Source of the DNA: Uloborus plumipes
Taxonomy: Eukaryota; Arthropoda; Arachnida; Araneae; Uloboridae
Assembly (NCBI GenBank): GCA_038373865.1
Contig: JAXGGA010005231.1
Coordinates: forward strand, 16,114 to 80,113
Length of the DNA stretch: 64,000 nucleotides
Direction: 5' to 3'
The position numbers were made by a program, and so were the translations under genes. Below, one piece after another: positions 1-13,152 of this stretch (the stretch's first letter is position 1; every line of letters begins with the position of its first letter). The notes under the pieces were generated by a model, which was not told the DNA's origin, made no database searches, and saw only the letters and a program-made list of their open reading frames with translations.

Positions 1-808
1 TGCAAACCATTGCCTTTTCCGACGGCAGTGGTGCCACGACAGAGCTCACTGGAGGTCGGAGTGGAGATCTGTTATAATTTTTGATGAAAACAGATTCTGA
101 ATTAGTGCCAGTGGTGGCTGTATATTGGTCAGAAGGAGGCCAGGGGACCGCCTGCATCCAAGCGGTTTACGGCCTAGACACACGAGACTCACACCTGGAG
201 TTATGGTCTCTGGAGCAATTTCCTACGACTTCAGGGGCATTCTTGTGGTTATCCCAAACTCACTGACTGGAAATTTGTCGTCAGTCTGTTAATTTAACCA
301 GTAGTACAGCCCTTCATGAGTAGCATTCAAGGGGGCGTTTTCCAACCGGATAACGCTCGCCCTCACATCGCTTCTGCAACGCAATGTGCTCTACAGAGTG
401 CTGACATGTTACCATGACCTGCAAAATCACCAGGTCTGTCTCCAATTGATAACGTATGGGATATCATGGGATGGCACCTCGAGCATCATCCACAGTCAGC
501 AATGACGGTCCTAGTATTGACACAGCAAGTGCAACAAGCATGGAACTCCATACCACAAAGTGACATTCGGCACCTGTATAACATAATGCATGCACGCTTG
601 CAGGCTTGCCTTCAAAATTCTGGAGGATACACCCTCTATTAAATTAACATAATTTCACATTTGCACAGCATTTTCTTGAGTTTAAATTAGCCAGTGATTT
701 TGTACATTTAATCAATTAAACATGTTAACTAGACAATTGCATTACCCAAATTTCATTACTCTACGGAAATTTTTTCTTGGTGTTGGGATTTTTTTTTCCG
801 CCAGTGTA
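1..808 (+). mobile_element. Tc1-like DNA transposon, 5' part cut off by window edge
   Basis: The 3' two thirds of a Tc1/mariner-superfamily element. It contains a decayed transposase (see next entry). It ends at about 802-808 in CCAGTGTA preceded by a T-rich stretch (GGGATTTTTTTTTCCGCCAG), the usual form of a Tc1-type terminal inverted repeat next to a TA target. The matching left terminus is outside the window, so the element cannot be bounded on that side. Confidence 0.75.
2..642 (+). pseudogene. Tc1-like transposase remnant (DDE domain)
   Basis: Conceptual translation in frame 2 from base 2 reads LFRRQWCHDRAHWRSEWRS followed by IIFDENRF, the segment carrying the first catalytic Asp (codon 83-85). 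The frame then shifts to frame 1. There QPDNARPH (343-366) holds the second Asp, and SPIDNVWD (about 439-462) is the usual SPIEHVWD block with Asp in place of the catalytic Glu. The C-terminus ends in GGYTLY and TAA at 640-642, the normal end of this family. In-frame stops at 175, 295 and 415 plus the frameshift make it clearly dead. Family assignment rests on established Tc1 DDE motifs. Confidence 0.85.
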
Positions 809-2987
809 TCTTAAAAATTTGAGCTTCTAGCTAAAAACTGATGTCATTTTGGAGTTCAGAGCACCAAGTTCATTCAAAATCCGTTCCAGAACTAATGTTG
901 TCCTGTATAAATGTAATAGGCTTTTTTGTTAATAATGTAAACTCGAATTTCCGGTGGGTATACGTCTTGGTTTGCTATTGTCCAAACTATTTTCATTCTA
1001 AATTTAAATTCCTATTTTGATTTTCAGTTTCACTAAGTAAAGATAAATACAAAAAAAAAAAAGAGGAATTCAAATTGGAAAGATAAAAATAAATTTTACT
1101 GAAAAAGAAAAATGAATTAGAGTAGGCTGACTTGTGGTAAAGTTAAACATAATTTTCAAATAAAAGCAGCTACAATAACGGTATAAAAGCACAATTACGC
1201 AAGAATGCTGCAGACATGTGTTTCGGGGTTTCAAGGAACGCATTTTTCAATGCAAAAAATGGGAACTTATGGATTTCAAAGTTTCAACTTTAGATCTTTC
1301 CCTTTCTTTTGGATGACGTGAGGAGAAAAATGTTGTTCATAGTGTACAAGACAAGAAGTAACTCTCGGTATGAAAAGCTTGACTTTATGACCGTTTCTTA
1401 GTGAATAAAATTATGCTTACATTTACCTCAGAAACTTGGTAGTAAATAGAAATAGAACAATATCTTATCCCTTGTGTTTGATGTAAGTAGATAATAATAA
1501 TGTACCTATTCAGTTTAAAAGCTTAAGCAGTTCTACCCCAACAATCTGAGAAAAGGATATGCTTTTAAAAATTATAGCTTAACTAATTTATGTTTCGGTT
1601 TTCTTTGGTCCATTTGTTAACCTAATGGAACATTCCACGTAACGGAACGGGACATTTGGAGCTGTTTTGTCAGTAGATTTTGTTCCATAAATATAAATAA
1701 AACAAGCTAGGATTTTTTCTGTTGATAGCAACAGTTAAGATTTGTCATGAGAATTACGTGGAAAGTCAAAAGTTTATAGTTTTAAAGAAAATGATTCAAG
1801 GATAAGCAATATAATGCCTATGATAGAACGGGACTCATACGAGTCCCATTTTGTCACAGCCATTTTAATGCTTAAAATTCGGTTATTTTCAAAGAACTAA
1901 TTTTTAATTTTTTACTTAATTCTTATGACAAATCTGTGCCGTTGCTACCAACAAAAAAAATTCCTAGCGTATTTTATTTGCATTTATAGAACAAAATCTA
2001 CTGACAAAATAACTCCAAATGGCCCGTTCCATCATGTGGAATGGCACGACTGCAATTTATGTTTATTTAAAAGTAGAGTTATGTATAAATGTGGTATTTT
2101 AAGATATAATACGTTGCCGTCACTCTACGCCAAAACAATCAACAAAACAACTTTTTAAAAAATTCCGTATTATTTCGCTATCCTAGAAGAATATCCTTTT
2201 TTGAAAAATGATAATAGATTGAAAAAAAATGAAGATTGTAAAACAATAAATATCCAAAGTTTAACAAAGCAAAAAACACTGCTTTTCAATATTTGCTATG
2301 CTAGAGTAAACTATTTATCAGTATACACAAATGAGCATTTTTAGGGAACAATCTAAGAGGAAAATTGCATGAAACAATGAATCTCAAGGGAAATTATAAG
2401 TCTAGCAATTTAATCATTTCTTGAAAAATAATTGCATTTTGTTACTTGTCTTTTGTCATTTGTTTAGCAGCAATGAATCGTGTTTGGAATTTAATAATCT
2501 TTTATTGATTTTCTTTCCAAAAAAAAAAAAAGAACTACACTAGCCTGCGTGTTTTTGCATTTCTCATAAATTGTTTTTACATTTGTGAAATTTTTTTTTC
2601 ATTCATGCAGAAATAACTGAAGTTTAATTCATTTTTCGTTACATAACGTAACGCTTTCAACTTGTATTAACTTAAAGAAGTTTAGGTATGTCATGTTGTC
2701 AAAACATTTCAAAGAAAATATATCTCAGGAGACAGTATGAAACAAGAATGAATTTATCACTTCACTAAATTCAACATTTCGAGCCTTAAAACACCAATGT
2801 TTTACGTTTATATGACTGCACCATTTGTTTTACTACTAAGTCAAACGCAATAGCGTTACGAGTTAAAATCATGTGTGCACATTGAGTTATACTCAAAAAG
2901 AAGTAAAGTGCCTGCTTTTTATCGTGCTAAATGTTTCAATTCTAAACACAATTAACTGTTTTTAATCCAGGTTCATAGGCTGCGATA
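809..2987. other. AT-rich intergenic DNA, nothing recognised
   Basis: Low-complexity AT-rich sequence with short A or T runs. The longest open frame (1925-2158, 77 codons) has no recognisable similarity or codon bias and is best read as chance. No exon, RNA or element boundary could be supported. Confidence 0.6.
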
Positions 2988-3365
2988 CACTGCAAAATAT
3001 GAAATGTTGTTTTTACAGTATTATTCTGGCAGCCGTGGTTCCAATTTAAAACTAATAAAAAGCACAGTAATAAATTGTAAAACTAGTAAATTTAGTTTCT
3101 TACTGTAAAGCGAGCAATTTTACAGTTTATTGCCATAAAATTTAGCTGCATATACTGTAAAAACAACAGTATAATACTGGCAGCAGAGGTTCCACTTTAA
3201 AATTGTAAAATACACGGTAATAAACTAAAATTATCAATTTTACAGTATAGTACTGTAAAGTTAGCGATTTGACAGTATATTTAAGCAAAATTAGAAATTT
3301 TTGCAGTTTTGCACTATAAAATTAGCTTTATTATACTGTAAAACTAACATTAATTTTTTACAGTG
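2988..3365. mobile_element. TA-flanked MITE, ACTGTAAAA family, copy 1
   Basis: Begins CACTGCAAAATATG and ends with the inverted counterpart ATTAATTTTTTACAGTG, flanked by TA on both sides, consistent with a Tc1/mariner-type target duplication. The interior repeats the words ACTGTAAAA and TTTTACAGT in alternating orientation, plus a marker phrase TACTGGCAGC(C/A)G(C/A)GGTTCC. No coding capacity. Four further copies occur in this window (6213, 7991, 33874, 50973). Confidence 0.8.
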
Positions 3366-4654
3366 TACTTCAAAGATGTTTACGAGTTAATTTTCTTCTG
3401 ACATATGAGGCGTTTTAGAAGAGACTCCTCACTCTCAAAAGATGTAGACAGAAAAACAGAGATAGACAAGAAGACCCGGGCCTCCTTCCCGGTCCCCCCC
3501 CCCTCAAAGGATGAAAATAATCTTACTTTACTTTTAACTACTTTTTAATTTCTTCATAACATAAGTAAAAATTTTAAAATTATTTCTTTAAAAAAAGCCT
3601 ACGTATTAAGGGTATATAAAATCACGATTGGTTCATCAATTCTTCTGTGATAGAAAATTTATTATTCTGTTTTGATAACATCTTGTTTTTATCATTTTGA
3701 CTACTTTTATGTTACATCGTGCATTATTATTCCAATTCGGTTGAATAATATTGAATAATTTTACATGAGGATTAGAAGTAGAATGGCTTAAAATAATATT
3801 TTAACGCCACGTTCGAAGTAAATTAGTTTCTATAGTGCTGCTGTTTAAAAAAGATTAATTGGTTTTGGGTTTAAAAAAACATTTTAAAGGAACCTCATGA
3901 TAACCTTCTTTTATAAAAATTATATGAAGGGTGATAGGGACACTTTTTACTTTTCTAGGCCCCTCTCAAAAACTTTTCTGTATTCACCCCTGGTTACAGA
4001 TACATACATCACGGGAACAGTTAACCGTACTGTTAGATGAGAGCATCCATCTCAATAGTAGAACCAAGTATCTATCCTTACTTTAACTGTGCTATCAAAA
4101 ATTTTAAGTTGTTAGAAAACTTTCCTATAAATAACACTCGATTATATATAATTAATATTAATGCAACTAATAACTAATGTAAAATTTTATTTTGAGTTTA
4201 TATAAGCATTTTATGCTTTAGTAGCAATTTACAACCTATTTTCTCGAACGGTTTTAGTTTACTAAACAAAATGAGGCAACTGAAAGAAAAAAAAAGAAGT
4301 GATGGTTAATAAATTTGCTTATACTCGCCTCTAGCGAACAGAAAATTTTCTCAATCTTGATCTTTGTTATTTCCCTAAATCTTAAGAAATGTTTGAAAAG
4401 ATTTTGGAAGTTTGAAATTATATTTATATTCAAATGGAAAGCAGTGAGATGATGAAGAGTTGAAGAATGTTATTTTACAAAACGCGAAACAAATATCTTT
4501 TGTGAGAAATTTTAAGTTGTTATTTTCGCTTGTTAGTTTCACCTCCTCAATTCTTTATGTTTAACCATGTTATATATAAATAAATGATTTCATACCTATC
4601 TCTTTAATTAAACTTTCCTTTTTGGAAATGTTGTTTAGTTTTCTTACATTTATA
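3366..4654. other. AT-rich intergenic DNA
   Basis: No coding signal. A short C-rich patch lies at about 3490-3513. Around 3950-3985 is a phrase (CCCCTCTCAAAAACTTTTCTG) that looks like a repeat remnant, but no boundaries could be set. Confidence 0.5.
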
Positions 4655-5128
4655 TAGGGTAAGTGCTCCAGTAGTCTGCCAGTCTCCAGTAGTCGGCTAC
4701 AATGACATAAAATTGCTCATAAATAGTATATTTTTAATTCAAAATCGGATATGAAACATTCACACATTCATGTACCTATCCTCAATCATCAACCAGTCGC
4801 AGTTAAGTTTTGATTACTTTTTTTGAATTAGTAATGAGTCATTTCATTTTGAATGGTGTGCCCGTTATCCAAGATTGCGATTCTGCTTATTTTTCAGCTA
4901 AGATGATTCTGTGACCGACTACTGGAGCATTTACTAGTGCTGACAACAGCTTGGATATTAACGTAATTTTTTTTTTAATTTCTGAAAAAAATAGGTGATT
5001 CACTATCAGAAAGGTTCATTCTAAAGTTTTACCTTATTTTTGTTGCTGTATTGGTAGCTGAAAGTTCTGGGTTAGCCAAGATCAACAAAAGATCTCTTAA
5101 ATGGCCGACTACTGGTGCTTTTACCCTA
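4655..5128. mobile_element. MITE with AGGGTAA...CCAGTAGTCGGC termini
   Basis: Left end TAGGGTAAGTGCTCCAGTAG and right end CTACTGGTGCTTTTACCCTA form imperfect terminal inverted repeats about 20 bp long, 474 bp apart, with TA at the edges. The terminal word recurs inside: CTCCAGTAGTCGGC near 4684, directly after the left end, and CCGACTACTGGAGCATTTAC near 4915 in opposite orientation. Non-coding, so a non-autonomous element. Confidence 0.72.
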
Positions 5129-5432
5129 GCTTTGTTTTACGATTTTAAATCATTATTCAAAATATCCGGCTTTATACTTTAAATTTAGATCCCCTAAAAA
5201 ATGTTTTAATAGCATAGTTACTTGTTCTATGTTTTTTTTCTCTCTGAAATACTATTTACTGTGTATGATGAAAAAAATTCAGTTTAAAAATCATAATAAT
5301 ACATACATAGGCATATTAATAAATTTATTAAAATATACTTAAAATAATAGTGCAGGCCCGAAATTTGAGGGGTGGAATGGGGATTCATTTATCCCCCTGG
5401 CTTGGAGAAATCAACGTATTTACACACAAGTA

Positions 5433-5578
5433 AGGACCCTGCTCCACATCAGCAGAAAACGCGACAGAAACCGAAGGCAGAAACTGAAAATCCGGGTACT
5501 TTCCATAGGAATACCATTAATTCCGTTTTACGTTTCTGCTTTATTTTTCTGCTTTACGTCAATGTGGAGCAGGGCCCT
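5433..5578. mobile_element. Short foldback MITE, CTGCTCCACATCAGC family, copy 1
   Basis: A 146-bp element with 17-bp inverted ends, AGGACCCTGCTCCACAT and ATGTGGAGCAGGGCCCT (one mismatch), followed by partly complementary CAGAAACCGAAGGCAG-type sequence. A second copy, split by a nested transposon, is at 30371-32858. Confidence 0.75.
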
Positions 5579-5978
5579 AAGAGTGGTTTCTGTAGTTTTT
5601 GGTGAAATTTGCATTGGTCTGCATCCTTTGACATTCGCCCCCCGTAAATGTCGCGTTTGGATAAATGATTTGGTACATATATTTTTTTTCTTAAAAGTAA
5701 CCAAAAAGGGTAGACTTTTTTGTGACATTAAAAGTACTATTTCCTAACTGCTCTTTGCACGAAGCAATATGATGTGAATGCTAAATAAGGTTTAGTTGAT
5801 GAAACAAAAATAAGGCTGAGTAGCATACGGTGTTCTCAAAACATTTTTGTTATTGTGTCATATTAACCACTATCAACATGAGTGTCATCGCCTTGAGGGG
5901 TTGGACTTTTTCATTGACATTATATCGCAACACAAGAAAGATTTACAGCACAAAAAGAGGAAATAACATACAGAGCAA

Positions 5979-6047
5979 AGGCGGGAATCGCACCTGCGAC
6001 CTCTTGCTTTCGAGGGAAAACTTCTACTTATGTGCAACCGAAGCCCC
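5979..6047 (-). mobile_element. tRNA-derived SINE head (tRNA-like pseudogene)
   Basis: Reading the minus strand from 6047, the sequence starts GGCTTCGGTTGCACATAAG, continues through an anticodon-arm-like CCTCGAAAGCAAGAGG, and ends GGTGCGATTCCCGCC. The last block is a near-perfect polymerase III B box and T arm. The A box is degraded and the 5' half does not fold into a clean D arm, so this is a SINE remnant or tRNA pseudogene rather than a working tRNA. Confidence 0.6.
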
Positions 6048-6212
6048 AAGCGTTTTTGTTGATGACACGAAAGACGTGTAAGGAACCATTATCATGGTGA
6101 AACATCCTACTATATTTAAATTAACTGCAATTAAAAGTCTAAATATTATCCTAAATAATTTCTGAGTACCCTACTTATTGTTCGAGATCCTATAAGCATG
6201 CAGAGAAGAATA

Positions 6213-6533
6213 CACTGCAAAAAAAAATGAACTGTTGTTTTTACAGTATTTTACTGGCAGCCGAGGCTCCAATTTAGAACTGTAAAATGCACAGTATTAA
6301 ATATAAAACTAGCAATCTTACAGTTTCTTACTGTAAAGTTAGCAATTTTACAGTTTATTGCCGTAAAATTTAACTGTATTACACTGTAAAAACAACAGTA
6401 TGATATTGGCAGCAGAGGTTTCACTTTAAAGCTGTAAAATGTACGGTAATAAACTGTAAAATTAGCAATTTTAGTTTATTACTATAAAATTAGCTGTATT
6501 ATACTGTAAAAACAACATTCATTTTTTACAGCG
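6213..6533. mobile_element. TA-flanked MITE, ACTGTAAAA family, copy 2
   Basis: CACTGCAAAAAAAAATGAAC at the left and ATTCATTTTTTACAGCG at the right, both next to TA, with the same interior as the 2988 copy (ACTGGCAGCCGAGG and GGCAGCAGAGG marker phrases and alternating ACTGTAAAA words). Confidence 0.8.
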
Positions 6534-6639
6534 TAGGAACATAGAACTATACGATAGTATAATAATATTTTTTTTTTTAATAAATATCATTCGAAAAGCA
6601 TCCAGAATCAAAACAGGCTTCTGGATGCCAGCATTTCTG

Positions 6640-6906
6640 CCCTCGTGTCCCTGTCATCGAAATATGGTCTTAAAGTCTGCCGAAGTTTTTTTTTTTTTTA
6701 AGTTACCTATACATATATAATTTTAGATTGTTTTAGTGAGTAAGGGCAGGCATCTTTCACTTGCTTCGTAGATAAATGTCCTGCACATGCAGATGGAGAA
6801 ATAGTGGGATCAATTTCTCGCCAAGTCTTTAAATTCGACAATTTTCTTAAAGTTTTGTCGGATTTTAAGACTTTATGTGTCAATAACTGGCAGACGAGGG
6901 CACATA
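6640..6906. mobile_element. Probable MITE with GCCCTCGT termini
   Basis: CTGCCCTCGTGTCCCTG at 6640 and CTGGCAGACGAGGGCAC ending about 6902 are inverted relatives. Inside them ATGGTCTTAAAGTCTGCCG is matched by the complement of GTCGGATTTTAAGACTTTAT. The imperfect arms are about 45-50 bp long around a ~170-bp interior. No coding content. Confidence 0.5.
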
Positions 6907-7990
6907 ATTTTTAAATCAAAAATCTCAGATTTCTTTTCGATTAGATTTCTTTTCGATTAGTACTCATTTGAACTTTTTTCATTGTTACACTAGCCATGTG
7001 GCTCCCTGGTTAATGTAATTTTCTTTCTGCTGCAAAATACCAATATAGGATAAAACTTTTGCTCTATTGTATTGAGTGTAGCTCAAAAAATGCCATTGTT
7101 AAATTTTCGCAAATATTTTTCATCGTCACCTTTCTGTAAAAAAATTATAATGAAACTTATTTCATTTGAGTTTCATATAGAATGATTTGAGCTAGTTATA
7201 CGGATTTTTCTAAGACAAGAACGCTTTCCGGAAGTTTCTTTCTCTTAAAATTTTCGTTTAAAAATGCTTTAAAAGTATTTTAAGTGTCGTAATTAAACTT
7301 TTATTTATTCTACAAAATAAGAAGAATGCTTTTAATCAAACAGAACATAGATAAAAAGCTTAAATTAGTAGCAATTTAATTTTTAAAACGTATAATGAGT
7401 AGAGTGTAATTAAAAATCAAAGCAGAAGACACATAAAACGCTTAGAAATTAATTGAACAATTTTCATTTAATTGAAATGCAATTACGCAGTCTAAAAATA
7501 CGCCATGTAATGTTACTTTTTCTTTTCAGGAAGCAAAAAATGTTCTAAAAACTGTATTGAGTAATGATATTGAAAGCAGACAAAACAGGGAATTGCGCTT
7601 TATATTCTCTGAAATTAAATTTCGCTGAGCTTGGAATAATTAAATTTGTAGCTTTATGCATTAATTTCTCAATTATTCCTTCATAAAATATGTCGTCTAC
7701 TTCAGTAGCATATAAATAATTATTCTGTAATGTCCGTGATTGAATTATGTTTCGTTCGCTCGGTGCAACTCAACTCGTCACTTAGGAGTGAAAGGTCCTC
7801 CAATAGTTTTTGATTAATTTGCGCACATCAATAGGAAAAGCATTTTGGCTGTCGAAAATCGGCCTAAAAAAGAAAGTTTAGCAAAAGTTTGATGAACGTT
7901 AAAACTTCGTTGCGATTTTTTTCATTCATTATCGCAATTTTTTTTTTTTTAAAGGAATTCGTACAGAACTAAGTCAGAATATTTTATGTA
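6907..7990. other. AT-rich intergenic DNA, nothing recognised
   Basis: No open frame of note, no repeat boundary found. Confidence 0.5.
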
Positions 7991-8725
<735 letters not shown>

Positions 8726-9660
8726 ACACCTTCATCGACTTCGTGAAATTCCTTATCATACGTTACTGAATTAGCGTTACTTCGAATGCTCTTTTTTGCT
8801 GTATTTTTTTTTTTCTTCTAAAAGCAATATGACATTTTTAAATTTCAATAAATACATGATGAAAGCTTTTCATAACAAAACAATTGCGGTTATCAAGAAT
8901 CAATAATACGCATTATTTGCGACGCATCGTATATAATCTGGTGCAGGGCCATAACCAGTATTTAGCTTCGATGAGAGTTTTACTGTACACATTTCTCGTT
9001 AAATCTATATTGTCAATAAAATTTGACAACATATTCTATATTCTATTGGTTTTTGCTACAATAGACGCTAAAAAGGCATGAAAAATGTAAAAACAGAAGT
9101 ATCTTTTCAATGTAGGAAAGAAATCTGAATGTCATTTAATAATTTAAAAGGACAGATGGGTGTAGCCATATACGCGCACTCGAAGTATTAATTTTGAAAT
9201 TTCTGTTTTATGACACTTATAAAATGTGTTAAGTATACAGTTTAGTACTTTCAATTTTAAAGAATTTTGTTTTGTTTTTAGTGGTATTCAAAGTTTGAAG
9301 TAAAAGGTTTCAATTGAAGGTTTCAATTCAAAAGTAAATGAAAAAATAAAATAAAAGAGCAATGATGATTTTTTCAGCGAATAGAGCGCATGATGACAAG
9401 TATTTTTTTGAAATAGTTTTGAAAAATTTCGGAGGTGGTTTGAACCCTGAAAACCCACCCCTTAAATACGGCCCTGATCTGGTGTTGTCCAGAAAGAACA
9501 AAAATATGCTGACGTTCACTGAAATGTAAAATTCCGACAGTGTGTTACAAATGTGGACAAATAAAATGACTGAAATATCTGAAAAATATGATAGGCAATG
9601 CTTTTTCACTGCAAAAAAGATAAGAACGCCACTAGAACGGCCGTTGTTTTTTAAAAATGT
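8726..9660. other. AT-rich intergenic DNA
   Basis: Nothing coding recognised. The stretch 9430-9480 (GGTTTGAACCC...CCACCCCTTAAATACGG) looks like a fragment of a dispersed repeat but has no visible ends. Confidence 0.45.
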
Positions 9661-10620
9661 TACGTAAGGATGCAATGAGTGAACGCCGCAATCAAAAGAG
9701 GTATACTCTATTCCGTTCCAGAAATTTCAATGTCAAAGTTACACCTCTCTCTGGTCGGCTCTTCACTGAAACAGTCCATGAAGTTTTGCAACTGGTTTAG
9801 CGGGACCAACGCGTAAGCTCTTAAAAGATGGAGGAGACACTTAACATCAACCACATAACAGTTTGGAATATTCTGAAGAGAACAGGTTGCTCAAAGAAGC
9901 TCCATGTTTGGGGGACACAAGAATTTGCGAAAAAAAAAAAATTGATCGACAGAGCTACCATCAGTAAAACGCTTCTAAGGAGATCCGAAATCGATTCTTT
10001 TTGAAGCAAATTATTACAGGAGATGAAAAATGGATTAGATACGAGACAATGAAATGCATGCGGTCTCGGTAAAGGGCTGTGACCCGCCACAAACAACTTC
10101 AAATCCAGGATTGGCGGTAAAAAAGTTTCGTAGAAATGGAAGGGCATTGCTCATAATGAACTGATACAATTCTGTCCTCTATTGTGCATAACTCAACTGT
10201 TTCAATGAAGCAATCAAGAAAATGCGACCAGAATTGGCCAACAGAAAAGGAGTTGTATTCCATTATGATAATGCTAAGCCATACTCATCTTCGATGACTT
10301 AGAATAAATCGAAGAAACTTGGTTATGAGCTTTTGGTGCATCTAACGTATAGGCCGGACCTTGCTAATTTTGATTATCATTAGTTTCAGTCTGTGAAAAA
10401 TTTTTTTGATGGCAAAAAAATTGGCTAACTGAACAGTCGCTGAAAATCACTTGGCTAAGTTTTTCGCTGATAAACCTCAGAAGTTTTACACCAATAAAAT
10501 TATGCAGCTACCGAGGGAATAGCCGAAGGTCATAAATAATAATGAGCATATGCACTTAGATTAAAATTAATTTTCAAATAAACAAATTCTTACTCAAAAA
10601 CTTACAAAATAAGCGCGGAG
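9661..10620 (+). pseudogene. mariner transposase pseudogene
   Basis: Fragments in more than one frame spell a mariner transposase. The helix-turn-helix part reads LNINHITVWNILKRTGCSKKL (about 9841-9905). IITGDEKWIRYET follows, with the first catalytic Asp at 10022-10024. Then comes NRKGVVFHYDNAKPY, with the second Asp at 10267-10269, and a third Asp at 10372-10374 in FDYH. The last two lie 105 bp apart in one frame, leaving exactly 34 residues between them: the mariner DD34D signature. Multiple stops and frameshifts show it is inactive. The 3' flank ends GCGCGGAGACTTTTTAAATG, resembling a mariner terminus. Confidence 0.85.
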
Positions 10621-10652
10621 ACTTTTTAAATGACCCAATACTTATTTAGTTA

Positions 10653-12982
10653 ATAGTCCGAGAGCCAGTAACAGATATATATGACCAAGTTCCTCTCAAG
10701 TGATAATTAGTAAAACGCAACAGAAAATCGAACTATGAAGCCTCGTGAATGTCAGCTGAGGCTCGGTGGGGGGGATAAGCAGTTGGAACCTCCCACGCTT
10801 GAAGAAAAAAAAAAAATTCACTCATTTCCTCTCGCCTAAAAATTTACCAGATGATAGCTTATATGTAACTATTGATAAATATATACGTCAGCTGGCTGTA
10901 TCTCGGTGGAAAAATTGTCAGCTGATACTTTGAAGGTCGTTACGTAGAAGTTAGCTAGAAGCATTTACTGACTACACTGTTCGACAAAAAAAAAAAAACC
11001 TTGAAAATGTTTCTGGTATTTTGAAGGCTGATTCTTATGTAAAATGACCCCCTGAATCCGAATATGACCCCCGTTTTCCCCCATCACGTCCCAATTTTTT
11101 TTAAAACGTCCCCCCCCCCCTTTTTTTTTTTTCATTTTTCCTTAGTTTCAGGGCTATAATATTTTTTTTGGAGGGGAAAGGAGCCTTATATTCACCAATA
11201 AATTTTTTTGGATGTCAAGAGAGACTCAAAGTTTAAAATCATGAGCACCGAGAAAAAATCGGGGAACTTGGGGGGGGGCGTGGCCCCCCAAAATATTTGA
11301 AAAATCACCAAAAACGATCGTTTTATTCTAGTTTCTTTAAAAAGACCTTTAAAACATTTTTTTCGGTGTAGAACCAGAGTATAGGATCCGCTCCTATGGG
11401 TCCTGGGTCGGAAAAAATTTTCACGCTGTAAAATTAAAAAAAAAAAAATAAAATAATGCTTTAAAAATCGCACTTTGCACTCGAGTTTTAAAGCAGGTCT
11501 TCAGCCAAAAAAAAACAAAATTGTGGCTGATTCTTATGTCAAATGACCCCCTATTTCCAGATATGACTTCAGTTTCCCTCCTCCACCCCCTCTTTCCAGA
11601 GAGTCCGCCCCCCCCAATTCAGAGTCATTTTACTAATTCGGAGGGGAAAAGTACATTACGTAACCCGTTAACATAATTCTAAAAGGCAACAGAGGTTCAA
11701 AGTTCAAAATCATGTACATGTGTACCAAAAATATAAATTAGGGTGGTATATCTCCCCCCTCCCCCCCCCCCCCCCCAAAAAAAAGAAAAGAAAATTCAAT
11801 GCTCTGATTTTTCACAAAAAAAAAAAAAAAAAAACAGGTTTAAAACGTCTTTTAGAAAAACAAGAAAAGAAGATTTTTTTTTTTTTTTTGGGGGGGGGGT
11901 ACACCGCCATAGTTTATATTTTTGGTACACATGTACATGATTTTGAACTTTGAACCTCTGTTGCCTTTTAGAATTATGTTAACGGGTTACGTAATGTATT
12001 TTTCCCCTCCGAATTAGTAAAATGACTCTGAATTGGGGGGGGGGGACTCTCTGGAAAGAGGGGGTGGAGGGAGGAAACTGAGGTCATATTTGGAAATAGG
12101 GAGTCATTTGACATAAGAATCAGCCACAATTTTTTTTTTTTTTGGCTGTCACCTGCTTTAAAACTCGAGTGCATGCAAAGTGCGATTTTTAAAGCATTAT
12201 TTTATTTTTTTTTAAAAATTTTACAGCGTGAAAATTTTTTCTGACCCAGGAGCCATAGGAGCGGATCCTATACTCTGGTTCTGCACCGAAAAAAATGTTT
12301 TAAAGGTCTTTTTAAAGAAACTAGAATAAAAAGATCGTTTTTGGTGATTTTTCAAATATTTTGCCCCCCCCCCCCAAGTTCCCCGATTTTTTTTCTCGGT
12401 GCTCATGATTTTAAACTTTGAGTCTCTCTTGACCTTCAAAAAAATTTATTGGTGAATATAAGGCTCCTTTCCCCCCCAAAAAAAAATATTATAGCCCTGA
12501 AACTAAGGAAAAATGAAAAAAAAGGGGGGTCGTTTAAAAAAAAATTGGGACGTGGTGGGGGAAAACGGGGGTCATATTCGGATTCAGGGGGTCATTTTAC
12601 ATAAGAATCAGCCTTCAAAATACCAGAAGCATTTTCAAGGTTTTTTTTGTCGAACAGTGTAGTCAGTAAATGCTTCTAGCTAACTTCTACGTAACGACCT
12701 TCAAAGTATCAGCTGACAATTTTTCCACCGAGATACAGCCAGCTGACGTATATATTTATCAATAGTTACATATAAGCTATCATCTGGTAAATTTTTAGGC
12801 GAGAGGAAATGAGTGAATTTTTTTTTTTTTTCTTCAAGCGTGGGAGGTTACAACTACTCATCCCCCCCACTGTGCTGCAGCTGACGGTCATAGGGCTTTA
12901 TGATACTGTTGTCTGATGCGTATGGCCAATTATCTATCGAGAGGAAATAATTAACCAAATTTTCACCTGGCTCTCGGACTAT
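10653..12982. repeat. Giant palindrome / foldback element 1 (arms ~1.1 kb)
   Basis: ATAGTCCGAGAGCCAG at 10653 is complemented by CTGGCTCTCGGACTAT ending at 12982, and most of the intervening sequence pairs inwards to a spacer at about 11780-11890. Inner and middle arm parts are highly similar; the outer ~90 bp are diverged. Each arm contains two direct copies of a module beginning GGCTGATTCTTATGT(A/C)AAATGACC (about 11025 and 11523 on the left; complements ending near 12125 and 12614 on the right). Poly-C/G and poly-A/T runs are frequent. Short open frames in the two arms mirror one another and are not taken as genes. Confidence 0.9.
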
Positions 12983-13152
12983 AAACTTGAAAAGCATTTT
13001 TAAGCCCTTGCTTGCAATTACGCGTTTAAAACAGCCGCAATTTATTTTAAAAAACACAACCTTATTTTGACAAGATATCACAACCTTATTTAAATGATGC
13101 GCACTGTAAAATCAACCACATTAACTTTATTTTGATAGATCTCTTTAACATT

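Noticed and set aside
5979..6047. Functional tRNA gene
   Set aside because: The A box and D arm are degraded; only the B box/T arm is convincing.
12221..12439. 72-codon minus-strand frame, similar to 11192-11473
   Set aside because: A by-product of the symmetry and internal repetition of the 10.65-12.98 kb palindrome; interrupted by homopolymer runs.
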